Origin: Lentzea nigeriaca
GTDB taxonomy: Bacteria > Actinomycetota > Actinomycetes > Mycobacteriales > Pseudonocardiaceae
DNA length: 64,000 bases
Direction: 5' to 3'
NCBI RefSeq assembly: GCF_016907955.1
Contig: NZ_JAFBCX010000006.1
Span: 124,001-188,000 of the forward strand
Notes under the pieces: generated by a model
What the model was told of the DNA's origin: nothing
Databases searched by the model: none
The model's input: the letters and a program-made list of their open reading frames with translations, nothing else
Shown: positions 1 to 9,578 of the stretch, piece after piece
Position numbering within the stretch: the stretch's first letter is position 1
Layout of the letters: every line of letters begins with the position of its first letter
Translations under genes and position numbers: made by a program

Positions 1-1806
1 CAGGGCGGCGAGGAACACGCCGTCCGCGGTGTTGCCGAGCCACGCGAAGATGCCGATGAGCACCAGGACGTCGCTGAGCAGCGCGGCGACGGTGGCGACG
101 CCGAGGCGCCAGTCGAAGCGGATCGCCAGGTAGACGAGCTGGGCGGCGACGGCGATGGCCAGGCCGATCACGGCGTTGCGGCGCAGTTCCGACGACAGGG
201 ACGGGCCGATCAGCTCGTTGCTCGACTGGCGGGCGCCGCCGTCGACGGCCGAGGACACGATCGTGCCGATGCGGGACGAGTCGGCGTCGTTGATCGGGCC
301 GGTGCGCAGGGACACCTCGTTGCCGGAGGAGGAGACCACCACGTCGCTGAAACCGCCGTCGGCCAGCGCGGTGCGGACGCGGGCCGTGTCGACGGGGGCG
401 CCCGCGGTGAAGTCGAGCAGGCGGCCGCCGGTGAACTCGACGCCCAGGTTCAGGCCTCGGACGAACAGGCCGGCGAAGGCCACGAGGACCAGTACACCCG
501 CGCTGATCAGCCACGCGGACGGGCGCCGATAGAGCACGGCGGACAGGCGCTGCCGCACCCAGCCCAGCGTGTGCAGACCGCTGAGCGAAGGCCGCTTGGC
601 CACGAACCGCGTGCCCAGCAGCCACAGCACCAGCACGCGGGACAGGACGAGCGCGCTGAACATCGACGCCAGCACACCGATGGTCAGCGTGACGCCGAAG
701 CCGCGCACCGGGCCCGTGGCCAGCCAGAACAGCAGCCCGGCCGCCAGCAGCGTCGTCACGTTCGAGTCGGCGATCGCGCTCAACGCGCCGCGGAAGCCAT
801 TCTCCGCGGCTCGGCGAAGGTTGGGTTTTCGGGCGTACTCCTCGCGGGCCCGTTCGAAGATCAGGACGTTCGCGTCGACCGCCATGCCGATCGCCAGCAC
901 GAAACCGGCCAGACCGGGCAACGTCAGCGTGGCGCCGATGGCCAGGAGTCCCGCGTAGGCGACGGCCGCGTAGCCGACCAGTGCCACGACGGCGAGGAAG
1001 CCGGCCAGCCGGTAGGCGACGATCAGGAACACCGCGGTCAGCGCGATGCCGATGATCGCGGCCTTGGCGCTGGCGTCGATCGCCTCGGCGCCCAGGGTCG
1101 CGCCGACGGTGCGCTGTTCGATCACCTCGACCGGCACCGGCAGCGCGCCGGAGCGGATGACCAGCGCAAGCTCCTTGGCCTCCGCCTCGGAGAAGCGGCC
1201 GGTGATCGACGTGGCGCCGCCTGCCTGGCCGGCGCGGCAGGGCGTGTCGGCGCTGACCTCCGGCGACGAGATGGGCTTGCCGTCGAGCACGAACGCGATC
1301 TGGCGGCCTGGCGTGCCGGACGGTTCGCAGGCCGCCTCGCCGGTGACCGTCTGCCACTTGGCCGGTGCGTCGCCCTGGAACTTGACGTTCACGAGGAAAC
1401 CCGCGCCCTGCGGGTTGCGGACGGCGGAGGCGTCCGAGATGCCTTCGCCGGTCATGACGGTCTGGCCGTTGTGCTGCACGGTCAGCTGCGCGGTGCGGCC
1501 GAGGACCTTCACGGCCTCTTCGGGGTCCTGGACGCCGGGGAGTTCGACGACGACGCGGTTCTCGCCGGAGCGGGCGATGACCGGTTCGGCGACGCCGAGC
1601 GCGTCGACGCGGCGGCGCAGGACCTCGAGGGAACGGTCGGCGGCGACGGAGTCGCCCTTCGCCTCGAGGACGATCTGGGTGCCGCCGCGGAGGTCGAGGC
1701 CGAGGCGGGGATCGGTGGTGAGCAACAGGAAAGCGGATGCGACGAGGACCCCGAGCGCTGTCAGACCGCGCACGAGGAGACCCCGTCGCGCATGGTCGCG
1801 CGACAT
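1..1806 (-). CDS. secDF: Protein translocase SecDF fusion (C-terminus beyond window)
   Basis: SecD and SecF are membrane subunits of the Sec export machinery that use the proton motive force to pull proteins out of the cell. Read on the minus strand from the ATG at 1806, the frame stays open for 602 codons to the window edge. An N-terminal membrane helix is followed by the SecD motif LGLDLRGGTQIVLEAK, a periplasmic domain, and the SecD membrane block with GMAVDANVLIFER (around residue 305). A SecF half then follows without a stop, marked by GLNLGVEFTGG. SecD and SecF are separate genes in many actinobacteria, so the fusion is notable but not unique. The last SecF helices are missing because the window ends. 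A TPR/secreted-protein operon lies upstream on the same strand. Confidence 0.93.
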   Translation of the reverse strand, partial: MSRDHARRGLLVRGLTALGVLVASAFLLLTTDPRLGLDLRGGTQIVLEAKGDSVAADRSLEVLRRRVDALGVAEPVIARSGENRVVVELPGVQDPEEAVKVLGRTAQLTVQHNGQTVMTGEGISDASAVRNPQGAGFLVNVKFQGDAPAKWQTVTGEAACEPSGTPGRQIAFVLDGKPISSPEVSADTPCRAGQAGGATSITGRFSEAEAKELALVIRSGALPVPVEVIEQRTVGATLGAEAIDASAKAAIIGIALTAVFLIVAYRLAGFLAVVALVGYAAVAYAGLLAIGATLTLPGLAGFVLAIGMAVDANVLIFERAREEYARKPNLRRAAENGFRGALSAIADSNVTTLLAAGLLFWLATGPVRGFGVTLTIGVLASMFSALVLSRVLVLWLLGTRFVAKRPSLSGLHTLGWVRQRLSAVLYRRPSAWLISAGVLVLVAFAGLFVRGLNLGVEFTGGRLLDFTAGAPVDTARVRTALADGGFSDVVVSSSGNEVSLRTGPINDADSSRIGTIVSSAVDGGARQSSNELIGPSLSSELRRNAVIGLAIAVAAQLVYLAIRFDWRLGVATVAALLSDVLVLIGIFAWLGNTADGVFLAAL

Positions 1807-1854
1807 GGGTTGAGGGAGCCTTCCGGGACGAAAGTGGTTGCTGAGAAACAGGTT

Positions 1855-2181
1855 TCAGCGACCGGAAGGCGGGGACCGGTCCCGCTGCGGGGTCCAGCGG
1901 GTGCCGTCGGGCGTGCGGTGCACGCGCCGGGCGAAGGAGACGACGAAGCGGACAGGCAGCGCGGGCTTGGTGACCGGCGGCACGTCCATCGGCAGCTGGG
2001 CCTGCGGCACCTGGGCCGAGTGGAGGTTGTGCGGCTTGGGCGCGGCGCCGGGCAGGTTCGCGAAGTCGTGGCCGTGCCGGATGACGGAACCGGAGGCGGG
2101 CGCGGGCTCGGCGGGCGCGGCGACGACGAACAGCTGCGTGAGGAACAGCATGAACGCGAGCGCGAGCGCGTTGCGACGCAT
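1855..2181 (-). CDS. Small secreted protein, function unknown
   Basis: A 108-residue protein starting MRRNALALAFMLFLTQLFVV, a clear signal peptide ending near AAPAEPAPASG. The mature part is short, proline-rich and basic, with no domain I recognise. The ATG lies in a TGATG overlap with the stop of the upstream TPR gene (2181-3134), which indicates translational coupling and shared transcription. The longer reading of this frame, from 2523, is antisense-like low-complexity Arg/Ala sequence, so the start at 2181 is preferred. The secDF gene begins 48 bp downstream. A role linked to the TPR protein is inference from position only. Confidence 0.7.
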   Translation of the reverse strand: MRRNALALAFMLFLTQLFVVAAPAEPAPASGSVIRHGHDFANLPGAAPKPHNLHSAQVPQAQLPMDVPPVTKPALPVRFVVSFARRVHRTPDGTRWTPQRDRSPPSGR

Positions 2182-3134
2182 CACCGCTTCCTGCCTCCCC
2201 CTACGTACACGAGCGCGCCACCGACGACAGCGCACGACCAGGAAAGCACAAGCGGCTGCATCGTGGTTGCGCCGAACAGCAACGCGATGGTCCACGCGGT
2301 GAGAATCAGGGCGGAGGCGGCGAGCAGCGACACCGTCACGGCGAGCTTGCGCAGGCCGAACAGGAGCTTGACCGGACGCAGCCGCAGCGCCACGACGAGG
2401 CAGCACAACACCAGCGCCCCGGTGAAGAAGCCCAGGTAGGGCGTGGGCCGCGGCATGCCGGCGACGAGCGCCAGTAAACCGCCGCCGACGAGCAGCAACG
2501 ACAGCATGCGCAGCGCACGCCACACCTGGAGCTTGTTCAACTGCATCGGCGCGGGAGGCTTCGCGGACCGGCGCCGTTGCACGGTCGCCAGGTTCGTCTT
2601 GGAGTCCGCGTCGGACGGGTCGAGCTTGATCGCGGTGCGGTAGGCGTGCTCGGCGGTGCCCCAGTCGCGCATCCGCAGGGCCGCGTCGCCGAGCACCTGG
2701 AATGCCCGAGCCTCGCTGGGCGCGAGCTGCGAGGCGTGCAGAGCCGAGTCGAACGCCTCGACGGCTCCGTCCGGCAAGTCGGCGAGCACCTCGGCCAGCA
2801 CGACGTAGCAGCGCCAGTCGCCGGGCTTGCGGCGCACGGACTCGCGCGCCGCGACGGCGGCCTCCTGGTGCCGGCCGAGGTCGCTCAACGCGAGCGCCGC
2901 CAGCCGCTGCGGCCAGGCAGGCTCGCCGTCGAGGATCATCGCGCGCTTCGCCGCGTCGAGGGCCTGGTCGGCCTCACCGGCGTCCAGGTGAGCCGCCGCG
3001 AGCCGGCACCAGGCCTCGGCGTGCCGAGGGTTCGCCGCCACCAGGGGTCGCAGCAGGTCGATCGCCTGCCGCGGTTTCCCCGAGGCGGTGAGCTCGGCAG
3101 CGCGCAGCAGCACCGCGGTCATCGGCTCGGACAC
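2181..3134 (-). CDS. TPR-repeat membrane protein
   Basis: A 317-residue protein. Residues 1-190 are tetratricopeptide helices (for example AWCRLAAAHLDAGEADQALDAAKRA, broken here at repeat borders, and the later AYRTAIKLDPSDADSKTNLA). Residues 205-310 contain four hydrophobic segments typical of membrane helices. TPR units bind protein partners, so this is probably a membrane scaffold facing the cytoplasm. Its stop codon overlaps the start of the small secreted gene downstream, and secDF follows on the same strand. I do not recognise a named family, and the partner is unknown. Confidence 0.75.
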   Translation of the reverse strand: MSEPMTAVLLRAAELTASGKPRQAIDLLRPLVAANPRHAEAWCRLAAAHLDAGEADQALDAAKRAMILDGEPAWPQRLAALALSDLGRHQEAAVAARESVRRKPGDWRCYVVLAEVLADLPDGAVEAFDSALHASQLAPSEARAFQVLGDAALRMRDWGTAEHAYRTAIKLDPSDADSKTNLATVQRRRSAKPPAPMQLNKLQVWRALRMLSLLLVGGGLLALVAGMPRPTPYLGFFTGALVLCCLVVALRLRPVKLLFGLRKLAVTVSLLAASALILTAWTIALLFGATTMQPLVLSWSCAVVGGALVYVGGGRKR

Positions 3135-3221
3135 GCCGCACAGTGTGACAGCGCGCCCTCAGCGCCCGAACGGGTGACCTCAGCGCTGGGTGTTGGAGCG
3201 TCTCCAAGGCCCGGCGGACGC

Positions 3222-4694
<1,473 letters not shown>

Positions 4695-4699
4695 TCACC

Positions 4700-4718
4700 G
4701 GGGTCTTGCCGCAAGCCC
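4700..4718. promoter_or_regulatory. Rifamycin-associated element (RAE)
   Basis: The sequence GGGGTCTTGCCGCAAGCCC is a 19-bp imperfect inverted repeat (CTTGC/GCAAG core). It fits the RAE consensus as I recall it (GGGGCTTGCnGCAAGnCCC), known from upstream of rox, rph, arr and helR genes in actinomycetes and needed for rifamycin induction. It sits between rox (minus) and an MFS exporter (plus), so it could control both. Confidence 0.85.
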
Positions 4719-4734
4719 TGGGGTGCGCTATATG
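4706..4734 (+). promoter_or_regulatory. Candidate promoter of the MFS gene, -35 inside the RAE
   Basis: TTGCCG (4706-4711) and TATATG (4729-4734) are separated by 17 bp and face the MFS gene. The -35 hexamer is part of the RAE, so the element would act at the promoter itself. This is pattern matching only. Confidence 0.45.
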
Positions 4735-4786
4735 TTGAAGTGGGAGGAGAGCGATCTCTTCCTTTCGTCGTTTCTGGGGGAGCGAC

Positions 4787-5920
4787 TTGATCAGGTGGTA
4801 CTTCGCGGGCTTGGCGCTGTCGTTCTTCGGGACGAGCGCCATGTACCTGGTCGCCGGTGTCTGGGTGAAGTCGCTGACGGGCAGCGACGCCCTCGCGACG
4901 ATCGCGATCCTGTGCGTGTACGCGCCGGGCGTGCTGTCGCCGTGGATCGGCCGGATCGCCGACTCCTACCGCCGCAAACCCCTGCTCATCTGCACCGACC
5001 TGGCGATCGTCCCCGTGCTGGCGGTGCTGTTGGTCACCGATGAGATCTGGGTGATCTACACCGTCCTGCTGATCTACGGCGTGAAAGCCGTGCTGGTCAG
5101 CGCCGCGGAACCGGCACTGCTCGTGGTGCTGCTGCCGCCGGACCGGCTCGCCCGGGTCAACGGCCTGCGCATGTCGCTGCAGGAAGGCATGAAGCTCGTC
5201 GCGCCACTGGCGGCCGCAGCGCTGTTCGCCGGATACGGCGCGTGGCCGGTCATCGCGATCGACGCGCTGTCGTTCCTGCTCGCCGCCGCGGCCACCAGCA
5301 TGATCAAGGTCCACGAACCACCGCCCGCCCCGCGTGAAACGCCGAGCCGGCCCCGCCTCAAAGCTCTCGCCTGGCCGATCGCCGGCGCCGCGACCGCGTT
5401 GTTCGCGGGTTCGATCGGCACCGCCGCGTCGTTCTCCCTCGTGGAGAACGGCCTGCACCACGGCCCTGAGTTCCTCGGCGTGCTGTCGGCGGCCCAAGGC
5501 GCCGGATCCGTCCTCGCGGGACTGCAGGGCAAACGCGCGAACGTCACCACGGGGCTCGTGCTCATCGCGGCAGGTGCCCTGGCCAGGACAACCGCCTGGC
5601 TCCCTGCGGTGCTCGCGGGCGGGTTCCTGAACGGCGTCGGCCTCGCCTGGGCCGTGATCGCGGTCGCCACGCTCGTCCAGCAACGCACCCCGCCAGCCGT
5701 GCTCGGCCGCGTGAGCGCCACTGCCATCAGCATCGTGTTCGCGGGCGGACCGCTCGGGCTCGCGGCAGGCGCGGCACTCGTCGCGCACCTGAGCTTCGAG
5801 GCGATCTACGTGATCATCGCCGTGATCACGACCGCCGCGGCGGTGTGGGCACGCGGGAGCCGGACGCGCCGCTTCACTGCGCGCCGGGCCCCCGCGCGGG
5901 CGGCCGACCAGATGGAGTGA
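4787..5920 (+). CDS. MFS transporter, probable exporter beside rox
   Basis: A 377-residue major facilitator protein with about 10-12 hydrophobic segments and the loop motif GRIADSYRRKPLL after the second helix. The start is TTG at 4787, behind a GGGGGAG ribosome site (4776-4782). It is transcribed divergently from rox and its promoter contains the RAE, so rifamycin-induced efflux is the natural hypothesis. The substrate cannot be read from sequence. It ends one base before the convergent GH97 gene, leaving no room for a separate terminator. Confidence 0.85.
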   Translation: MIRWYFAGLALSFFGTSAMYLVAGVWVKSLTGSDALATIAILCVYAPGVLSPWIGRIADSYRRKPLLICTDLAIVPVLAVLLVTDEIWVIYTVLLIYGVKAVLVSAAEPALLVVLLPPDRLARVNGLRMSLQEGMKLVAPLAAAALFAGYGAWPVIAIDALSFLLAAAATSMIKVHEPPPAPRETPSRPRLKALAWPIAGAATALFAGSIGTAASFSLVENGLHHGPEFLGVLSAAQGAGSVLAGLQGKRANVTTGLVLIAAGALARTTAWLPAVLAGGFLNGVGLAWAVIAVATLVQQRTPPAVLGRVSATAISIVFAGGPLGLAAGAALVAHLSFEAIYVIIAVITTAAAVWARGSRTRRFTARRAPARAADQME

Positions 5921-7771
5921 TCAGCCGCAGGTGGTGGCGGTCGGCGGAACCTGGCAGAGCCGGGCCGCGTAACCGCCGTTGCGTGCCACGGGCACTGTCA
6001 GGGAGTCTCCCGCCGAAACACGTTTGGTGTCGAACGCGATCTTCCCGGCAGGACTGTCGTGGTACAGCTCGACCAACCACGAACCGGAGCCGAGGAATCC
6101 CGTTCCGACCGAAAGGTCGTGCGCATCACCCGCCGCGCCGGCGCCGAGGAACCACGTCGAGCCGGACCGCCTCGCCAGCACCGCGAGCTCGCCGGGATCA
6201 CCCGCCACGAGCCGGGTCTCGTCCCACGCGGCCGGAACCGTGCGCAGGAACTGCTCCGCCACCGGATAGGCGGCGTAGCTGGAGGTCTTGTCCGCGAAGT
6301 GCTGGACGCCCGACTCGTACAGCACGCTCAGCGCGAGCTCGGCCGCGTCGGAGTTGGGCCGCACACCCGAGAACGTCACCGGCGTGAAGTCCATCGGCCC
6401 GGTCAGGTTCCTGGTGAACGGCAACGTGAGGTAGTGCTCGATCGGGAACGGCTCCCGCCCAGGCCGCGGCTTCGTGCCCTCCGCGCCCTTCACCGCCTCT
6501 GCCGACAGCACGTGCGGCCACGTCCGTTCGACACCGCGCGGGATGGGTGCGCCGTGGAAGTTCAGCATCAGCCGGTACTTCGCTGCGGCCGCGTACACGG
6601 CGTCGTACCAGCGCATCCGGTCCTGGCCGTCGGACTCGATGAAGTCGATCTTCAGACCCACCGCACCCCACGAGCGGTACTGCGCGAAGAGCCGCTCACG
6701 TTCGCTGTCGGTGTCGATGGTCTGCCACCGCACCCACAGCCACGTCTCGACGCCGAGCGCCTTGGAGTACGAGATCAGCTCGGGGATCCAGTCGGCGCTC
6801 CAGCCGGAGTCGACGAGGTTGTACCGGTAGCCCTGCTTCGCCGCGTAGTCCGCGTACTGCTTCTGCAGAGCCAGGTTCCCCGTACCGTCACCCCACCAGG
6901 ACCAGACCGCGGTGCCGGGCTTGATCCACGACGTGTCGGCGATCTTCGACGGCGGCGCGAGCGAGGTGATCAGCGAGCTCTCCACGAGCGACTCCAGCGA
7001 CCCGACGCCGAGCACGCGCCACGGCGTGGCCAGCGGACCGGCCGAGGTCTCCGCGGGATCGGGCAGGACGAGCCGGTAGCGCGAGCCGTCGAACACGACC
7101 CGCGAACCGCCGTAGCGACCGTCGACATCGGATTCCGCGAGCAGCAGCCACGAGCCGGAGACGTTGAACAGCGCCGGATACCCGTACTCGACGCCCTTCT
7201 CGGCAACGCGCACGTGCGCGGACTCGTAGTCGCCGCGCCCGTTGTCGTACGGCAGCAGGAACTTCTCGGCGGACGACGGCACCGCGAACTCGGACGCCTC
7301 CCCGAGCACCGTCGTCCACTTGCCCGACGGCAGGACGTACTTGTACGCCACACCCTCCGCGGACGTGCGCACGACGACGTCCAGCCGTTCAGCCATTCGC
7401 TGAAGGTGGAACGTCGTCTCGGTACCGGCATAGGTGTGCTGGCGTTTTCTGCCGGACACGGTGGTGTACGAGTCCTGGACGAGCCGCGACGCCGACCCGA
7501 CGAACTTCAGCCCCGACGTCAGGTCGGCGTCGGCGGTGCGGATGCCCAGCGCGGACGGCTCCAGCACCGTGGTGCCGCCGTGCCGGACCGAAAGGCTCAA
7601 CCTCCCCTTGTCGAGCCGGACAAGTGCTTCTGGTGCAACGGATTGCGTCCCGACCGGTGCGGCGACGCGCCACTCGCCGGACTCGGCGACGGCGGGAGTC
7701 GTGCCGATCAGCGCGCCGGCGGCGGTCGCACACACCGCCACCAGCAGCACTGATCTGTTGCGAAGCCCCAT
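5921..7771 (-). CDS. Secreted GH97 family glycoside hydrolase
   Basis: A 616-residue exported enzyme with signal peptide MGLRNRSVLLVAVCATAAGA. The ATG at 7771 is preferred over the GTG at 7780 because GGGAG sits 8 bp upstream of it. The N-terminal beta-sandwich precedes a TIM barrel with WSWWGDG, GLKIDFIESDGQ (Asp near 376), LMLNFHGAPIPRG and LSAEAVKGAEG. A GH97 C-terminal beta domain closes the protein. In this family an Asp in the KIDFIESD position is the nucleophile of the retaining alpha-galactosidase branch, while SusB-like inverting alpha-glucosidases lack it. Retaining alpha-galactosidase activity is therefore the better guess. A LacI-type palindrome lies upstream. Confidence 0.88.
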   Translation of the reverse strand: MGLRNRSVLLVAVCATAAGALIGTTPAVAESGEWRVAAPVGTQSVAPEALVRLDKGRLSLSVRHGGTTVLEPSALGIRTADADLTSGLKFVGSASRLVQDSYTTVSGRKRQHTYAGTETTFHLQRMAERLDVVVRTSAEGVAYKYVLPSGKWTTVLGEASEFAVPSSAEKFLLPYDNGRGDYESAHVRVAEKGVEYGYPALFNVSGSWLLLAESDVDGRYGGSRVVFDGSRYRLVLPDPAETSAGPLATPWRVLGVGSLESLVESSLITSLAPPSKIADTSWIKPGTAVWSWWGDGTGNLALQKQYADYAAKQGYRYNLVDSGWSADWIPELISYSKALGVETWLWVRWQTIDTDSERERLFAQYRSWGAVGLKIDFIESDGQDRMRWYDAVYAAAAKYRLMLNFHGAPIPRGVERTWPHVLSAEAVKGAEGTKPRPGREPFPIEHYLTLPFTRNLTGPMDFTPVTFSGVRPNSDAAELALSVLYESGVQHFADKTSSYAAYPVAEQFLRTVPAAWDETRLVAGDPGELAVLARRSGSTWFLGAGAAGDAHDLSVGTGFLGSGSWLVELYHDSPAGKIAFDTKRVSAGDSLTVPVARNGGYAARLCQVPPTATTCG

Positions 7772-7815
7772 GCGTGTCACTCCCTACAGCGTGGCGGCGG
7801 TAGGTGGACAGAGTT

Positions 7816-7830
7816 GGGAAAGCGCTTACC
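7816..7830. promoter_or_regulatory. LacI-family-type operator upstream of GH97
   Basis: GGGAAAGCGCTTACC, centred on AAGCGCTT, has the CG-centred palindrome of LacI-family operators. It lies 45 bp upstream of the GH97 start, as expected for sugar-responsive repression. No LacI gene is in the window. Confidence 0.5.
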
Positions 7831-7833
7831 AGA

Positions 7834-8226
7834 CTAGGCCAGCAGCCCTGCTTCGTGTAGATGAGCGAAGATGATCCGATCGACCGGCGAGATCCGGTCC
7901 ACGTCAGCGGTGGTCAGCCAGGCGAGTTCCTCGATCTCGGCCGACGCCACCGGTTCCCCCGTGAACGACGCGGTGTAGCAGGTCATCCGCACCACCACCC
8001 CCGTGGAGCGGCCGTGCGCCTGCGCCTCGAACGTCCCGATGTGCTCCGCCGACGTCGCGTCGATCTCGACGGACAGCTCCTCGCGGATCTCCCGCACGAG
8101 CGTCTCGACGTCGGTCTCCCCCGGCTCCCGCTTGCCACCGGGCAGGTAGTACGTGTCCTTGCCGGCCGACCGGGTGCCGAGCACGCGGCCGTCCTCCAGA
8201 TGAATCCAGGCAACCTTGTCGATCAC
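7834..8226 (-). CDS. Nudix hydrolase
   Basis: A 130-residue Nudix protein. The Nudix box GGKREPGETDVETLVREIREEL fits the GX5EX7REUXEEXGU pattern (residues about 33-54; split here as GGKREPGETD then VETLVREIREEL) and supplies the metal-binding glutamates that cleave nucleoside-diphosphate-X substrates. I chose the GTG at 8226, giving MIDKVAWIHLEDGR. The longer frame from 8280 would overlap the upstream azoreductase gene and adds a low-complexity tail. It lies 10 bp after that gene, so the two are probably co-transcribed. The substrate is unknown; the N-terminal half resembles ADP-ribose/8-oxo-dGTP-type members. Confidence 0.85.
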   Translation of the reverse strand: MIDKVAWIHLEDGRVLGTRSAGKDTYYLPGGKREPGETDVETLVREIREELSVEIDATSAEHIGTFEAQAHGRSTGVVVRMTCYTASFTGEPVASAEIEELAWLTTADVDRISPVDRIIFAHLHEAGLLA

Positions 8227-8236
8227 CTGGCCGACC

Positions 8237-8818
8237 CTAGGCGGAGGCGAGCTCCTTGACCACGCGGTGGGCGTCGGCAAGCGACTCGACCGCCAGCTCG
8301 CGGAACTGGTGCAGCTGCGGGTTGACGTCGGCCATCGTGAGCTCGGCGTGCACGAACTCGAGGTTCTGGTCGAGCCCGATCATCGACAGCACGGCCCGCA
8401 GGTACGGCTCCTGGAAGTCGAAGCCCGCGCGCGGCGTGCCCGGCTTGTACGACCCACCGCGAGCGGTCACCACGACGACGCGCTTGCCTCCCAGCTCGAA
8501 CGTGCCGTCCTCGCGCGGGAAGAAGTCCGGCGACGCGATCTGGTCGATCCACGCCTTCAACGTCGACGGGATCGAGAAGTTGTACATCGGCGCGCCGATG
8601 AGGATCACGTCGGCGGCCCTGACCTCGGCGACGAGGTCGGCCTGGATGTCGTGCCGGGTGCCGTCCACGTGCGGGATCGGGTCCGCGTTCAGGTCACGGT
8701 AGGTGTAGCCGCCCTCCGGGTTCACCGACCGCCAGACGTCGGCGAACGCCGAGGTGATCTCGCGGGTCACAGACCCCTCGCGGCGGATGCTCGAGTCGAT
8801 GTGAAGCAGATTGGTCAT
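8237..8818 (-). CDS. azoR: FMN-dependent NADH:quinone oxidoreductase / azoreductase
   Basis: A 193-residue flavodoxin-fold protein of the AzoR/AcpD family. MTNLLHIDSSIRREGS carries the FMN phosphate loop, and APMYNFSIPSTLKAWIDQI (about 80-98) is the hallmark FMN-binding stretch. TARGGSY follows near residue 120. Family members reduce quinones and azo dyes by two electrons with NAD(P)H and protect against electrophile stress. The gene is divergent from a MarR regulator across an 82-bp gap with a perfect palindrome, a common arrangement for quinone- or drug-sensing MarR repressors. The Nudix gene lies downstream on the same strand. Confidence 0.9.
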   Translation of the reverse strand: MTNLLHIDSSIRREGSVTREITSAFADVWRSVNPEGGYTYRDLNADPIPHVDGTRHDIQADLVAEVRAADVILIGAPMYNFSIPSTLKAWIDQIASPDFFPREDGTFELGGKRVVVVTARGGSYKPGTPRAGFDFQEPYLRAVLSMIGLDQNLEFVHAELTMADVNPQLHQFRELAVESLADAHRVVKELASA

Positions 8819-8852
8819 GCCAAGAACATACGAGTGGAGAAGTTCCGAGTCA

Positions 8853-8876
8853 AGATGTTCTTGCCTGAGAACATCT
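8853..8876. promoter_or_regulatory. MarR operator palindrome
   Basis: AGATGTTCT, six bases, then AGAACATCT: a perfect 9-bp inverted repeat between azoR and the marR-type gene. A further AGAACAT half-site (8823-8829) sits next to the azoR start. The size and placement fit a MarR dimer blocking both promoters. Confidence 0.7.
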
Positions 8877-8900
8877 CCGCTCCGATGTATGATCGACCAC

Positions 8901-9374
8901 ATGGAGGTGCAGCAGCCGATCGCCGCGTGCGTGGAGAAGTGGGACTTCAACTGGCTGCTGCACCGCGCCGCCCAGCGGGTCGGGGCCGCGTTCGCCGACG
9001 AGATCGCGAAGTTCGGCATCTCGCTGCGCGGACAGCTCGTCCTGAACGCCCTCGCGAGCGACGAGGAGGCCGCGCGCACCCAGCTCAAGCTCGGCGCGAT
9101 GCTCGGCCTCGACAAGACCACGCTGATGAGCGAGCTCGACAAACTGGAGCGGGCCGGCCTGATCATGCGGGTGCCCGACCCCAACGACCGCAGGGTGCGC
9201 ACGCCGGTGATCACCGACAAGGGTCGCGAGCTGCAGAAGCAGGCGGGAGACGCGCTCGCCGAGGTCGAACGCGGCTTCCGCGCCCGCTTCACCGATCAGG
9301 AGATGGCGGTCATCCGCAAGGCGCTGGGCGAACTCGCCCACGGCGAGGGCCCCATGCACGGATCCTGCATCTAG
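8901..9374 (+). CDS. MarR family transcriptional regulator
   Basis: A 157-residue winged-helix protein. The recognition region LGAMLGLDKTTLMSELDKLE and the wing DPNDRRVRTPVITDKG are typical MarR features. It probably represses the divergent azoreductase gene and itself through the palindrome at 8853-8876, releasing when it binds a quinone or other aromatic ligand. An in-frame ATG at 8889 (MIDH-) is an alternative start; neither has a strong ribosome site. It converges with the ferredoxin reductase gene across a gap with a stem-loop. Confidence 0.9.
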   Translation: MEVQQPIAACVEKWDFNWLLHRAAQRVGAAFADEIAKFGISLRGQLVLNALASDEEAARTQLKLGAMLGLDKTTLMSELDKLERAGLIMRVPDPNDRRVRTPVITDKGRELQKQAGDALAEVERGFRARFTDQEMAVIRKALGELAHGEGPMHGSCI

Positions 9375-9450
9375 TAGCGTTGTCACAGCTATCTCTTGGG
9401 ATGTGGCCGGCAGGCAGCCGCGCTTCGATCATGAAGATCGCGCTCTCATG

Positions 9451-9474
9451 GCTGCCAACCGCACGGTTGGCAGC
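9451..9474. terminator. Stem-loop between convergent genes
   Basis: GCTGCCAACC, loop GCAC, GGTTGGCAGC: a perfect 10-bp stem in the 204-bp gap between the ends of the MarR gene (plus) and the ferredoxin reductase gene (minus). There is no U-tract, as is usual in high-GC actinomycetes. It probably serves both directions. Confidence 0.6.
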
Positions 9475-9482
9475 AGTCGGGG

Positions 9483-9500
9483 TGATCAGCAAACGTTTGC
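9483..9500. repeat. Dispersed palindromic repeat, copy 1
   Basis: TGATCAGCAAACGTTTGC ends in the 12-bp palindrome GCAAACGTTTGC. The same 18 bases occur in inverted orientation at 50721-50738, where a GTTGGC box is also found about 16 bp from the repeat. The core CAAACGTTTG also appears at 26188-26197. It lies in a gene-free gap of about 200 bp. Confidence 0.6.
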
Positions 9501-9578
9501 GCCGGCATTTCTCTACCGCCATCTCGGCAGCGACGTGCATAAGAGCGCGACCACTCGGGCTTTCGGTGCGACGCTCTG

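Noticed and set aside
571..2439. A long plus-strand open frame opposite secDF and its neighbours.
   Set aside because: It is antisense to the SecDF motifs and rich in Arg/Gly/Asp/Gln low-complexity sequence, as expected for the mirror frame of GC-rich coding DNA.
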